Source of the DNA: Pseudomonas sp. BN417
GTDB taxonomy: Bacteria > Pseudomonadota > Gammaproteobacteria > Pseudomonadales > Pseudomonadaceae
DNA: 64,000 nt
NCBI RefSeq assembly: GCF_029871205.1
Contig: NZ_SSOJ01000162.1
Coordinates: 78,797 to 142,796 of the forward strand
Direction of reading: 5' to 3'
Shown: one piece after another, positions 1-8,727 of the stretch
Numbering within the stretch: the stretch's first letter is position 1
How the letters are laid out: the number at the start of each line of letters is the position of its first letter
The notes under the pieces: model-generated
Told to the model about the DNA's origin: nothing
Seen by the model: only the letters and a program-made list of their open reading frames with translations
The model's database searches: none
Made by a program: the position numbers and the translations under genes

Positions 1-377
1 GGCGGCACCAGGGCCACGGCGGCGAAGGCCAGGGTCAGGCCGGATGCCCCGGCGCCGAAGAGGAAGGCCCGGCGCCAGCGCGGGCAGGCCTGTTGCGATG
101 GCTCGGCGTGCTTGAAGGCAGCCACCTGGGTCAGGCGCAAGACCGCCAGCAGCACCAGCCAGGCGAGCCAGCCGCCGAGCTGCAGGCTGTTGCCCGGCCC
201 CCAGAGCAGGTAGGCGCAGGCCAGGCCGTTGAGCAACATGAACAGGGTAGGAACCTGCGAACCCTGGTAGAGCAGGCGGGTGCGTTCGGCGGCGATGTCG
301 GTGGCGAACAGGCCGCGGATCTCGCGGCTGTCGGCAAGCGAGAGGGTCCGGCCGGCGGGCGTGGAATTGGCGGTCAT
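1..377 (-). CDS. N-terminal part of a membrane protein (possibly a sensor or c-di-GMP protein), cut by the window edge
   Basis: The minus-strand frame opens with ATG at 375-377 and stays open to the window edge, giving about 125 residues. It starts with a short polar stretch (MTANSTPAGRTLSLAD) followed by three hydrophobic segments (around residues 42-60, 68-82 and 105-125), so it looks like an integral membrane sensor module. In P. aeruginosa the gene next to uvrD encodes a GGDEF/EAL protein with a membrane N-terminus, and this could be its counterpart, but no catalytic domain lies inside the window. It is divergent from uvrD. The reading frame is convincing; the function is only a guess. 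Confidence 0.6.
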   Translation of the reverse strand, partial: MTANSTPAGRTLSLADSREIRGLFATDIAAERTRLLYQGSQVPTLFMLLNGLACAYLLWGPGNSLQLGGWLAWLVLLAVLRLTQVAAFKHAEPSQQACPRWRRAFLFGAGASGLTLAFAAVALVP

Positions 378-577
378 AGGCGCTTTTTTGTATTGGTCTG
401 CCTAAGCGAGCCCGGAGCTTACCCGAGCGGAAGTGGCTGTCCATAGCTTTATGTGTGAGGTTCCGGACGAGCGCGCCCCTACTTTCGGAGGGTCTCTGGC
501 GCGGGGATGGGCAACCGTCCGGCCGACCAACCGGTCATCGGTTTGCCCTCCCCAACCCGCGCCCCTAGAATGCCGCG

Positions 578-2758
578 ATGCGCGACGATCTCTCCCTCCT
601 ACTGAACTTCCTCAACGACGCTCAACGCCAGGCCGTAGCGGCCCCGCTGGGGCGTCAACTGGTGCTTGCCGGCGCCGGTTCCGGCAAAACCCGCGTGCTG
701 GTGCACCGCATCGCCTGGCTGATCCAGGTGGAGCAGGCCTCGCCCCACTCGATCCTGTCGGTGACCTTCACCAACAAGGCCGCCGCCGAGATGCGCCAGC
801 GCATCGAGCAGCTGCTGGGCATCAACCCTGCGGGCATGTGGGTCGGCACCTTCCACGGCCTGGCGCACCGCCTGCTGCGGGCCCATTGGCAGGAAGCCGG
901 CCTGGCCGAGAACTTCCAGATCCTCGACGGCGACGACCAGCAGCGCCTGGTCAAGCGGGTGATCCGCGAACTCGGCCTCGACGAGCAGCGCTGGCCGGCG
1001 CGCCAGGCCCAGTGGTTCATCAACGGGCAGAAGGACGAGGGCATCCGTCCGCAACACATCCAGGCCGGCGGCGACCTGTTCCTCGGCACCATGCTGAAGA
1101 TCTACGAAGCCTACGAAGCCGCCTGCGCGCGCACCGGGGTGATCGATTTCTCCGAGCTGCTGCTGCGCGCCCTCGACCTCTGGCGCGATCGCCCGAGCCT
1201 GCTGGAGCATTACCAGCGGCGCTTCCGCCATGTACTGGTGGACGAGTTCCAGGACACCAACGCCGTGCAGTACGCCTGGCTGCGCCTGCTCGCCAAGGGC
1301 GGCCAGAGCCTGATGGTGGTGGGCGACGACGACCAGTCCATCTATGGCTGGCGCGGCGCGCGGATCGAGAATATCCAGCAGTTCTCCAGCGATTTCCCCG
1401 ACACCGAGGTGATCCGCCTGGAGCAGAACTACCGCTCCACCGCGGGAATTCTCAAGGCCGCCAACGCCCTGATCGCCAATAACCAGGGCCGCCTCGGCAA
1501 GGAGCTCTGGACCGAAGGCGAAGACGGCGAGCCGATCGGCCTCTACGCCGCCTTCAACGAGCACGACGAAGCCCGCTACGTGGTGGAAAGCATCGAGAGC
1601 GCCCTGAAGGACGGCATGGCACGCAGCGAGGTCGCCATCCTCTACCGCTCCAACGCCCAGTCGCGGGTGCTGGAAGAGGCCCTGCTGCGGGAGAAGATTC
1701 CCTACCGCATCTACGGCGGCCAGCGCTTCTTCGAGCGCGCCGAGATCAAGAACGCCATGGCCTATCTGCGCCTGCTCGACGGCCGCGGCAATGACGCGGC
1801 GCTGGAGCGGGTGATCAACGTGCCGCCGCGCGGCATCGGCGAGAAGACGGTGGAGAACATCCGCGAGTTCGCCCGCGTCAACGAAGTCGCCATGTGGGAA
1901 GCGATGCGCCTGATGATCGCCAACAAGGCCCTGGCCGGCCGCGCCTCCAGCGCCCTGGCGGCCTTCATGGAGCTGATCGAGAACCTCGCCGCCAAAGTGC
2001 TGGAAATGCCGCTGCACCTGATGACCCAGACCGTCATCGAGCAGAGCGGCCTGGTGGCCTATCACAAGGACGAAAAGGGCGAGAAAGGCCAGGCCCGGGT
2101 GGAGAACCTGGAAGAACTGGTCAGCGCCGCCCGCGCCTTCGAGAACGAAGAAAGCGAGGAAGACCTCACGCCGCTGCAGGCCTTCCTCAGCCATGCCTCG
2201 CTGGAAGCCGGCGAGACCCAGGCCGACGCCTTCGAGGACAGCGTGCAGCTGATGACCCTGCACAGCGCCAAGGGCCTGGAATTCCCCCTGGTGTTCCTGG
2301 TGGGCATGGAAGAAGGCCTGTTCCCCCACAAGATGAGCATGGAAGACCCGACCCGCCTGGAGGAAGAACGCCGCCTGGCCTATGTCGGCGTCACCCGCGC
2401 CATGCAGCGCCTGGTGCTGACCTACGCCGAGACCCGCCGGCTCTACGGCAGCGAGACCTACAACAAGGTCTCGCGCTTCGTCCGCGAAGTGCCGCCGCAG
2501 CTGATCCGCGAAGTGCGGCTGAATAACAGCATCAGCCGCCCCATGGGCGCCGGCAGCCGCCACGGCTCCATCTTCGATGGCGCCGCCGTACCGGAAACCC
2601 CCTTCTCCCTTGGCCAGCGGGTGCAGCATTCGCTGTTCGGCGAAGGCACCATCCTCAACTTCGAGGGCGCCGGCGCCCAGGCGCGGGTGCAGGTGAAGTT
2701 CGAGAACGAAGGCAGCAAGTGGCTGATGCTGGCCTACGCCAAGCTGCAGCCGCTCTGA
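578..2758 (+). CDS. uvrD: DNA helicase II (UvrD), 726 aa
   Basis: Superfamily 1A 3'-5' helicase that unwinds DNA in nucleotide-excision repair and methyl-directed mismatch repair and removes RecA filaments. The Walker A motif AGAGSGKT is at residues 31-38. Motif Ia (TFTNKAAAEM), the DEXX-box motif II (VDEFQDTN), motif III (GDDDQSIYGWRGA), motif IV (QNYRST) and motif VI (VGVTRAM) follow in the family order. The C-terminal part ends in the UvrD-type tail (FGEGTILNFEG, then a VKFENEGSKWLML block). Length matches full-size UvrD (about 720-730 aa). The ATG at 578 gives the family N-terminus MRDDLSLLL. It stands alone, divergent from the gene at the left edge, and is followed by a REP-like inverted repeat. 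Confidence 0.97.
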   Translation: MRDDLSLLLNFLNDAQRQAVAAPLGRQLVLAGAGSGKTRVLVHRIAWLIQVEQASPHSILSVTFTNKAAAEMRQRIEQLLGINPAGMWVGTFHGLAHRLLRAHWQEAGLAENFQILDGDDQQRLVKRVIRELGLDEQRWPARQAQWFINGQKDEGIRPQHIQAGGDLFLGTMLKIYEAYEAACARTGVIDFSELLLRALDLWRDRPSLLEHYQRRFRHVLVDEFQDTNAVQYAWLRLLAKGGQSLMVVGDDDQSIYGWRGARIENIQQFSSDFPDTEVIRLEQNYRSTAGILKAANALIANNQGRLGKELWTEGEDGEPIGLYAAFNEHDEARYVVESIESALKDGMARSEVAILYRSNAQSRVLEEALLREKIPYRIYGGQRFFERAEIKNAMAYLRLLDGRGNDAALERVINVPPRGIGEKTVENIREFARVNEVAMWEAMRLMIANKALAGRASSALAAFMELIENLAAKVLEMPLHLMTQTVIEQSGLVAYHKDEKGEKGQARVENLEELVSAARAFENEESEEDLTPLQAFLSHASLEAGETQADAFEDSVQLMTLHSAKGLEFPLVFLVGMEEGLFPHKMSMEDPTRLEEERRLAYVGVTRAMQRLVLTYAETRRLYGSETYNKVSRFVREVPPQLIREVRLNNSISRPMGAGSRHGSIFDGAAVPETPFSLGQRVQHSLFGEGTILNFEGAGAQARVQVKFENEGSKWLMLAYAKLQPL

Positions 2759-2784
2759 ACCGACAACCGCCTCGATCCATTGTG

Positions 2785-2879
2785 GGGGGCGAATTCATTC
2801 GCTGAGCAGGTCGTAGTCCTGCCCTGAGGCCCCTGGGACAGCTGCGCTGTCCTTCGCGAATGAATTCGCCCCCACAAGA
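2785..2879. repeat. REP-like inverted repeat pair downstream of uvrD
   Basis: The arm GGGGGCGAATTCATTCGC (about 2784-2801) is answered by GCGAATGAATTCGCCCCC (about 2857-2874), so the segment can fold into a long hairpin. The same GCGAATTCATTCGC core recurs at about 13862-13877 and 14331-14346 in this window. Such GAATTCATTCGC palindromes are widely dispersed between Pseudomonas genes as REP/BIME elements. No tyrosine transposase (RAYT) gene is seen nearby. Confidence 0.75.
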
Positions 2880-2956
2880 GCATTCGTCTCCTCCGCCCGT
2901 CCGATCCGCCTGTCACTCGCGCAAGCTTGGCCATACTGAGTGGCGGAGGTAAGTCC

Positions 2957-3532
2957 ATGCCCCGCTCCCCCAGCGCCCAGCAGATTCTCGATTGCGCCCT
3001 GAACCTGGCCGATACCTGTGGCTGGGAAAGGCTGCACCTGTTCGAGGTGGCCAAGAAACTCGACGTCGGCCTAGACGCCATCGCCAAGCACTACAAACAG
3101 AAGGACGACCTGGTGGAAGCCTGGTTCGACCGCGCCGACCAGGCCATGCTGGCCCGCGGCCAAGGCGGTGACCTGGCGGCCCTGAGCGCCGAGAAACGCC
3201 TGGAGGAACTGCTGATGGCCTGGCTCGGCGGCCTGGCGGCGCACCGGGCGGTGACCGGACAGATGCTGCTCTACAAGCTGGAGCCCGGCCATTTCCACCT
3301 GCAGGCGCTGGGCCTGTTGCGGGTCAGCCGCACCGTGCAGTGGTGGCGCGAGGCGGCCCAGCGGGAAACCCTGCACCTGAGCCGCATCGCCGAGGAAAGC
3401 TTCCTTACCGGCGCCTACCTGCGCACCTTCATCCACTGGTTGCGCCACCCGATGGAGGACGAGGCCGACCTGCGTGCCCTGCTGCGCCGGAAGCTGCGTT
3501 GCGGGCCTCTGGTGTTCCTGCTGCGCAGATGA
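2957..3532 (+). CDS. TetR-family transcriptional regulator, 191 aa
   Basis: The N-terminal 55 residues (AQQILDCALNLADTCGW ... VAKKLDVGLDAIAKHYKQKDDLVEAWFDRADQ) have the TetR DNA-binding pattern, with the helix-turn-helix followed by a tyrosine and a lysine-containing helix. The C-terminal 130 residues are all-helical and would be the ligand-binding and dimer domain; the ligand is unknown. ATG 2957 is chosen because GGAGGT lies at 2945-2950, seven bases upstream; a TTG start at 2927 would extend the frame but has no such site. It is a single gene between the uvrD repeat and the Tim44-domain gene, both on the same strand, so no regulated neighbour is obvious. Confidence 0.85.
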   Translation: MPRSPSAQQILDCALNLADTCGWERLHLFEVAKKLDVGLDAIAKHYKQKDDLVEAWFDRADQAMLARGQGGDLAALSAEKRLEELLMAWLGGLAAHRAVTGQMLLYKLEPGHFHLQALGLLRVSRTVQWWREAAQRETLHLSRIAEESFLTGAYLRTFIHWLRHPMEDEADLRALLRRKLRCGPLVFLLRR

Positions 3533-3656
3533 ACGGCATGCCCGGAAAAGGCCGGCGGACCTGTCCGACAAAATCCCGAAACACTCTCCCCCTAGCTATA
3601 GTCGGCCCGACTGTGCAGCATGGCGCGCGTAGATTCATAACCAAGAGAAGCCTCTG

Positions 3657-4508
3657 ATGCGCCGATTCCTCAGTATTGCCCTGGCCCTCTGCGTCGGCCT
3701 GACGCTAAGCCTGGATGTCAACGCCGCCAAGCGTATGGGCGGCGGCAAGTCCTTTGGCTCCGCGCCGACCCACCAGACCCGCCAGGCCGCGCCTGCCCAG
3801 CAAACCCCGAACACCGCGGCCCCCACCGCTGCCGGCAAACCGGCCGCCGCCAGCGGCGCCTCCCGTTGGCTCGGCCCGCTGGCCGGCATCGCCGCCGGTG
3901 GCCTGCTCGCCTCCATGTTCATGGGCGACGGCTTCGACGGCATGCAGATCTTCGACTTCCTGATCATCGGCCTGATCGCCTTCCTGATCTTCCGCTTCCT
4001 GGCCGCACGCAAGCGCGCCCAGCAGCAGGGCCAGCCGGCCGTGGCCGGCCACGCGCCCTTCCAGCGTGAAATGCCGCAGCAGCAGGCGCCGATCTTCAGC
4101 GGCGCCGCTCCGGCGGCAGTCCAGCCGGCCCTCAACGCCCCCAGCTGGTTCAACGAGCAGCGCTTCATCGAAGCCGGCCGCGAGCACTTCATGGCCCTGC
4201 AGCAGCACTGGGATGCGGCCGAGATGGACAAGATCGCCGAGTTCGTCACCCCGCAGATGCTCAGCTTCCTCAAGGAAGAACGCGCCAGCCTGGGCGACGC
4301 CTACCAATCCACCTACATCGACAACCTGCAGGTGCAACTGGACGGCATCGACGAACTGGGTGACAAGACAGTCGCCACCCTGACCTTCAATGGCGTCTCC
4401 AAGTCCTCGCGCTTCGACCAGGGCGAGGTGTTCAGCGAAAGCTGGCGCATGGAGCGCGTGCACGGCGACAACCAGCCCTGGCTGGTGGCGGGCATCCGTC
4501 AGAACTGA
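3657..4508 (+). CDS. Tim44-like domain membrane protein, 283 aa
   Basis: The protein starts with a signal peptide (MRRFLSIALALCVGLTLSLDVNA), then a Gly/Ala/Pro/Gln-rich linker with a KRMGGGKSFGS motif, a glycine-rich hydrophobic stretch (LAGIAAGGLLASMFMGDGF), a membrane segment (FDFLIIGLIAFLIFRFLAARKRA, about residues 98-120), a second linker, and a C-terminal alpha/beta domain from about residue 160 (WFNEQRFIEAGREHFMALQQHWDAAEMDKIAEFVTPQM ... GVSKSSRFDQGEVFSESWRMER). This order is that of bacterial Tim44-domain (PF04280) proteins; their role in bacteria is poorly known. A strong terminator follows directly. Confidence 0.88.
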   Translation: MRRFLSIALALCVGLTLSLDVNAAKRMGGGKSFGSAPTHQTRQAAPAQQTPNTAAPTAAGKPAAASGASRWLGPLAGIAAGGLLASMFMGDGFDGMQIFDFLIIGLIAFLIFRFLAARKRAQQQGQPAVAGHAPFQREMPQQQAPIFSGAAPAAVQPALNAPSWFNEQRFIEAGREHFMALQQHWDAAEMDKIAEFVTPQMLSFLKEERASLGDAYQSTYIDNLQVQLDGIDELGDKTVATLTFNGVSKSSRFDQGEVFSESWRMERVHGDNQPWLVAGIRQN

Positions 4509-4525
4509 TCGACCCTGCAATGAAG

Positions 4526-4550
4526 AACCCCGGGCTTGCCCGGGGTTTTT
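4526..4550 (+). terminator. Rho-independent terminator of the Tim44-domain gene
   Basis: AACCCCGGGC and GCCCGGGGTT form a 10-bp perfect stem with a TT loop, followed by a T run. It sits 17 bases after the stop codon. Confidence 0.93.
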
Positions 4551-4643
4551 CATTGGCGCCGCCCGCCACCTCGCCGCCAGCGGCGGCGGGCGATGGAACG
4601 GCGGAACCAGAAGGGTGGCGGCTGCGGCGGCCCCGCGGGCCCC

Positions 4644-5108
4644 TTAGTGGCAGAGCTCGCAGACTTCGGCATCGGGCACCAGCTTGAGGTACTGATCCAT
4701 GCGCATGTGCACCAGGTTCTCGTGGTCCCCGGCTTCCAGGTAGATATCCCGCTGCCGCGTCAGCTGCGGGTCGACCAGCATCTTCATTCCGTAGGACTGG
4801 CCCAGCGCCGGCAGTGCGCCGAGTTCGCAATCCTTGAACAGGCCGGCGAGAGTCGCTTCGTTGGTGAGCTGCCAGTCCTTGGCATCCTTGCGCACCTTGC
4901 CCACATCCAGGTGGCGGCTGGCGGGCACCACGGCCATGAGGAAATGGCCTTCGCGGTCGTCGAGTATCACCGGCTTGGCCAGGCGTTCCGCCGACACGTT
5001 GGCCACCCGCGCAGCCTCCAGGCTGGTGGCCGAGTGCGGGTGCGGGACCAGGTCGTACTGGGCATGCGCGCTTTCCAGGCTGCGCTGCAGGGTTGCTGCC
5101 ATTCTCAT
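4644..5108 (-). CDS. YbaK/EbsC-family aminoacyl-tRNA deacylase, 154 aa
   Basis: The protein belongs to the YbaK/ProRS-associated (INS-like) fold that hydrolyses mischarged tRNAs. Visible family features are the substrate-pocket lysine in RLAKPVILDDREGHFLMAVVPASRHLD, the helix VRKDAKDWQLTNEATLAGLFKDCELGALPALGQSYGMKMLVD, and the GDHENLVHMR block near the C-terminus. The length fits a free-standing trans-editing domain rather than one fused to a synthetase. The start at 5108 is preceded by GGGAGGTGCATC, a good ribosome-binding site. Which tRNA it edits cannot be told from sequence. The C-terminus carries an unusual CELCH sequence. Confidence 0.85.
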   Translation of the reverse strand: MRMAATLQRSLESAHAQYDLVPHPHSATSLEAARVANVSAERLAKPVILDDREGHFLMAVVPASRHLDVGKVRKDAKDWQLTNEATLAGLFKDCELGALPALGQSYGMKMLVDPQLTRQRDIYLEAGDHENLVHMRMDQYLKLVPDAEVCELCH

Positions 5109-5353
5109 GATGCACCTCCCAAGGAGTGCGTGATTTCGGACTGCTCTGAGCAGAAACGTCAGTGCTCAAAGTTTAGACAGCGCAGATGGACCGAGCTGAA
5201 GCACTTGGTGCTGAAAAAGTGCCGCCACTGCCAGGTCGGGCCTAAGCCAGGACGGTCTGGACCCCGCATTTGCCCGCGCATCCACGCCATGCTTTTTTCT
5301 TCCCGACCCGGCTACTGTATAAAGCGCATCCCAATGCATGAGGGCCTGCCGCC

Positions 5354-5761
5354 ATGGAAGAAGTCATCGAACAGCTGCGCGAACTCAACGAGCCGGTGCC
5401 GGTTCCCCTGGAGCTGCCCGACGAGGAGCTGCTGGTGGAGATCGAAGAGCAGCTGCTGATCAACCTGCCCTTCGAGCTGCGCGAGTTCCTGCTCAAGGTC
5501 AGCGACGTGGTTTATGGCCGCCTGGAACCGGTGACCGTCACCGACCCGCAGTCCCATACCTACCTGCCGGAAGTCGCCGCCGTCGCCTGGGACCTGGGTG
5601 TGCCGCGCGACCTGGTGCCGCTCTGCCAGGACGGCCGCGACTACTACCTGGTGGATGGCGAAGGCGAAGTGCTGCTCTGGTCCGGTGACGAGGAAGAGCT
5701 CACCGACGAAAGCTGGGACTCGGTGTGGCACTGGGCCCGCGACGTCTGGCTGGCCAGCTGA
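5354..5761 (+). CDS. SMI1/KNR4 (SUKH) family protein, 135 aa
   Basis: A small acidic protein with the SUKH pattern: an N-terminal helix (MEEVIEQLRELNEP), the LP-E-E-LL-E-EEQLLINLPFELREFLLKVSDV block, a beta hairpin and the late motif YYLVDGEGEVLLWSG followed by W-W near the C-terminus. SUKH proteins are common as immunity proteins to nuclease toxins, but solitary chromosomal copies also exist. No toxin gene is adjacent, so a housekeeping or orphan role is equally possible. It converges on the antiporter gene 12 bases downstream. The upstream 245-bp gap to the YbaK gene contains no further gene that I can see. Confidence 0.8.
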   Translation: MEEVIEQLRELNEPVPVPLELPDEELLVEIEEQLLINLPFELREFLLKVSDVVYGRLEPVTVTDPQSHTYLPEVAAVAWDLGVPRDLVPLCQDGRDYYLVDGEGEVLLWSGDEEELTDESWDSVWHWARDVWLAS

Positions 5762-5773
5762 GTCCCAGCCCTA

Positions 5774-7537
5774 TCAGTGGTGGTTCTGGTCCTGGCTCTG
5801 CTCCAGGGTCTCCATCAGGGCGATCTGCATGCGCGAATGCACGCGGATCAGCCAGCGCCAGAGCAGCGCGCTGACGCCCGCCGCCAGCAGGGCGATCAGC
5901 ACCAGCAGTTCCAGCGTGGGCAGGATGCTCGCCGACAGCGCCATCAGCAGCAGCATGATGCCCAGCAGCGAGAGCAGCGGGATCACCTCGGCTATCACCT
6001 TGCGCACCCGCTCGGTGTGGCGCCCGGCCTTGTCCGGGTTCACGCCCATCTCCGCCAGCAGCATGGACAGGGCCTTGAGCTTGCGGTAGGCGGCGATCAG
6101 GAAGGGCAGCGAAAGCAGCAGCGCGCCGCCCCAGATCAGTGCCTTCTGCAGGTTGGGCGAAGCCACCCAGTCGCTCAGGTAGCCGGCCAGGGTGCCGGCG
6201 AAATAGGCGCTGCCAAGGAAGATCGCCACCACCAGCGCCAGGTTCACCAGCACCTGCAGCAGGATCTTGCGGATCATCTTCGCCAGCACCGCACCCTGGC
6301 CCTGGGGCTGGATGCTGCGCAGCCAGTCGCCATAGAGGCCGAAGACTCGCGACAGCGGGCGCGGCATCACCTGCGCCAGCTTGATGGAAAGCGGGTCGGC
6401 GGCACGGATCAGGTAGGGCGTCAGCAGGGTGGTGATGGCCGACACGGCTACTGCCACCGGGTAGAGGAAGTCGCTGGTGACCTGCAGGGTGATCCCCAGG
6501 GCGGCGATGATGAAAGAGAACTCGCCGATCTGCGACAACCCCATGCCGACCCGCAGCGAGGTGCGGCCGTCATTGCCGGCGATGAAGGCGCCGAGGCCGC
6601 AGGAAACCATCTTGCCCAACACCACCGCCAGAGTGATGACGGCGATCGGCCAGGCGTACTCCACCAGCACCTTGGGGTCGATCAAGAGGCCGATGGCGAC
6701 GAAGAAGATGGCGCTGAACATGTCGCGCACCGGCTCGATCAGCCGCTCGATCTGCACCAGTTGGCGCGACTCGGCCATGATCGCGCCGATCAGGAAGGCC
6801 CCCAGCACCATGCTGTATTCCAGCTTCACCACCAGCAGGCAGAAGCCGAAACACAGGCCGAGCACGGTCACCAGCAGCATCTCGTTGCTCTCGAACCTGG
6901 CCACATAGGCCAGCAGGCGCGGCACCAGCAGGATGCCGACGACCAGCGCGACGATCATGAACAGGCTGAGCTTGCCCACGGTGGCGAACACTTCACCGGT
7001 CTCCACCGAACCGCTCACGGCGATGCCCGACAGCAGCGCGATGATGCCGATGCCGAGGATGTCCTCGACTATCAGCACGCCGAAGATCAGCTGGGCGAAG
7101 CGCTCGTTCTTCATCTTCAGGTCGCTGAGCGCCTTGACGATGATGGTGGTGGAGGAAATCGCCAGGATCGCGCCGAGGAACAGCGAATCCATGGTGCTCC
7201 AGCCGAAGTAGCTGCCGATCTCGTAGCCGATCCAGACCATCAGGACGATTTCCAGGAAGGCGGCGATGAAGGCGGTGGCCCCGACCCGGAACAACTTGGC
7301 CAGGCTGAATTCGAGCCCCAGGCAGAACATCAGGAAGATCACGCCCAACTCGGCGAGGGTCTTGATGGTTTCCTCGTCGTGGATCAGCTCGAAGGGCGGC
7401 GTGTGCGGGCCGATGATGAAGCCGGCGACTATGTAGCCCAGCACCACCGGCTGTTTGAAGCGGTGGAAAAGGATGGTCACCATGCCCGCGACCAGCATGA
7501 TCACGGCGAGATCCTGGATGAAAGCGATGGCATGCAT
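5774..7537 (-). CDS. CPA2-family cation:proton antiporter without an RCK domain, 587 aa
   Basis: Integral inner-membrane protein with 12 or more hydrophobic segments in the first 390 residues. CPA2 (Kef/NapA-like) marks are GYIVAGFIIGPHTPP near the N-terminus, LFLGAILAISSTTIIVKAL, GVLIVEDILGIGIIALLSG and the late GLSQIGEFSFIIAALG. In place of the C-terminal TrkA-N nucleotide-binding domain of KefB/KefC there are two or three more hydrophobic stretches (about 430-560), so it lacks ligand gating of that type. P. aeruginosa has a similar gene near the aminotransferase/glutamine synthetase cluster found here downstream. AGGAG lies eight bases before the start at 7537. Confidence 0.9.
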   Translation of the reverse strand: MHAIAFIQDLAVIMLVAGMVTILFHRFKQPVVLGYIVAGFIIGPHTPPFELIHDEETIKTLAELGVIFLMFCLGLEFSLAKLFRVGATAFIAAFLEIVLMVWIGYEIGSYFGWSTMDSLFLGAILAISSTTIIVKALSDLKMKNERFAQLIFGVLIVEDILGIGIIALLSGIAVSGSVETGEVFATVGKLSLFMIVALVVGILLVPRLLAYVARFESNEMLLVTVLGLCFGFCLLVVKLEYSMVLGAFLIGAIMAESRQLVQIERLIEPVRDMFSAIFFVAIGLLIDPKVLVEYAWPIAVITLAVVLGKMVSCGLGAFIAGNDGRTSLRVGMGLSQIGEFSFIIAALGITLQVTSDFLYPVAVAVSAITTLLTPYLIRAADPLSIKLAQVMPRPLSRVFGLYGDWLRSIQPQGQGAVLAKMIRKILLQVLVNLALVVAIFLGSAYFAGTLAGYLSDWVASPNLQKALIWGGALLLSLPFLIAAYRKLKALSMLLAEMGVNPDKAGRHTERVRKVIAEVIPLLSLLGIMLLLMALSASILPTLELLVLIALLAAGVSALLWRWLIRVHSRMQIALMETLEQSQDQNHH

Positions 7538-7703
7538 GGCGCGGACTCCTTTTCTGCAATGCGCGGCGCGGCGGGCCCACGCGCGGGCTTCTCGCTTGGT
7601 TCCTGTGGAACCATGTAGGAATTAGGGAAGTTGAAGCTAAGAACTTTCGCAGGTTAACACTGCGCCTGGCGGCGTCTGGCGGGCGCAACATACCGAAACA
7701 TTT

Positions 7704-7748
7704 GCCGTGCCTGCAGCAGCGGGCATGGCTCGCTCCTGCAGGCACGGC
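7704..7748. repeat. Inverted repeat between antiporter and GntR genes
   Basis: GCCGTGCCTGCAG (7704-7716) and CTGCAGGCACGGC (7736-7748) are perfect 13-bp arms around a 19-bp loop. There is no T run on either side, so it looks more like a dispersed palindrome or a processing or attenuation element than a classical terminator, though it lies just past the gntR stop codon. Confidence 0.6.
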
Positions 7749-7755
7749 GCCCCGC

Positions 7756-8439
7756 TCAGCCGCTGCTGCGGGCCTGGGCGAAATCCAGTTCCAGAAGATT
7801 GAGGAGGAACTGGCCGAAGTAGCTCAGGTCCTGCTCGATGGCAAAGCGCGCGGCCTTGCCGTCACCGGCCAGCAACGCCTTGAACGCGTCCTCGTGGAAG
7901 TCGTTGAGGCGCAAGGAGAGATCCGCCTCGGTAAACAGTCGGTTGAAGAAGGGGCCGACCTGCAGCCAGAGGGTTTCGATGGTGCGCAGCAGGATGGGAT
8001 TGCCGCAGGCACGGTAAAGGGTCAGGTGGTACAGGCTGTTATCGGTCAGGTAACCCTGGACGTCACGCTGCAGGATGGCGGCGTCCATGCGTTCCATGCA
8101 GCCGCGCAGGTCGTCCAGGTCAGCTGTGGATAACTTGCCCGCTGCCGCTTCCACCGCCATGCCTTCCAGCGCCATGCGCACCTGGAAGATCTGCTTGAAG
8201 CGCTCGCGGGTCATGGCCGGCACACGCACCGAGCGCTGCGGCTCACCCTCCAGTGCGCCTTCGGCCACCAGGCGCTGCAAGGCGGCACGCACCGGCATCG
8301 GGCTGGTGCCCCAGGCGGCCGCGAGATCACGGATCTTCAAGCGCTCGCCGGGTTTGAACTGGCCTGCCAGCAGGCCCTCGCGTAGTCGTAGGTAAAGCTG
8401 TTCCTGCAGGTTCTCGGCCATGGGCATGTCACCGTGCAA
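7756..8439 (-). CDS. GntR-family (FCD subfamily) transcriptional regulator, 227 aa
   Basis: An N-terminal winged helix-turn-helix (EQLYLRLREGLLAGQFKPGERLKIRDLAAAWGTSPMPVRAALQRLVAEGALE) is followed by an all-helical C-terminal domain of about 150 residues with the FCD pattern (FQVRMALEGMAVEAAA ... DNSLYHLTLYRACGNPILLRTIETLW ... FHEDAFKALLAGDGKAAR), which in the family binds a metal and a small carboxylate. It is divergent from the aminotransferase/glutamine synthetase operon and probably represses it through two TTGTGATCACAA palindromes. In P. aeruginosa the equivalent cluster also carries a GntR gene. Three start codons lie close together (8439, 8427, 8421) and none has a clear ribosome-binding site, so the start is uncertain by a few codons. 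An exact DnaA box (8125-8133) lies inside the gene. Confidence 0.88.
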   Translation of the reverse strand: MHGDMPMAENLQEQLYLRLREGLLAGQFKPGERLKIRDLAAAWGTSPMPVRAALQRLVAEGALEGEPQRSVRVPAMTRERFKQIFQVRMALEGMAVEAAAGKLSTADLDDLRGCMERMDAAILQRDVQGYLTDNSLYHLTLYRACGNPILLRTIETLWLQVGPFFNRLFTEADLSLRLNDFHEDAFKALLAGDGKAARFAIEQDLSYFGQFLLNLLELDFAQARSSG

Positions 8440-8673
8440 GGGCCGGCGGCGCCGGCAGTTGGTTCAGGGTCAGGCTGCAGTTACGCATAGTTGGGTCGCC
8501 TTGTTCTCGAAAGTCTTGTCCGGGCTGGCGCCTACGCTTTCATGGGCGTGGGCGGCGGCGGAGTGTATCGCGGCGCCCGGCTCCGGTTCCGCTGTGCTTT
8601 CGGCTTACGCGGAGGGGCGCCACAGGCCAGTGCTGGACCAGCGGAACCCTTCCATCTGGTCATTCGCTCAACC

Positions 8674-8685
8674 TTGTGATCACAA
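8674..8685. promoter_or_regulatory. Palindromic operator 1 (TTGTGATCACAA)
   Basis: A perfect 12-bp palindrome in the 346-bp gap between the divergent GntR regulator and the aminotransferase gene. An identical copy starts exactly 63 bp downstream, about six helical turns. GntR/FCD regulators typically bind TTGT-N-ACAA type palindromes, so this is the likely target of the neighbouring regulator. Confidence 0.75.
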
Positions 8686-8727
8686 ATACGGTTCCAAATT
8701 AATTTTCAGCGGCTTTTTTCGCAAGCC

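Noticed and set aside
599-2629. 676-codon open frame opposite uvrD
   Set aside because: It is the antisense shadow of uvrD produced by GC-rich codon bias, with His/Gly/Val-rich composition and no motif.
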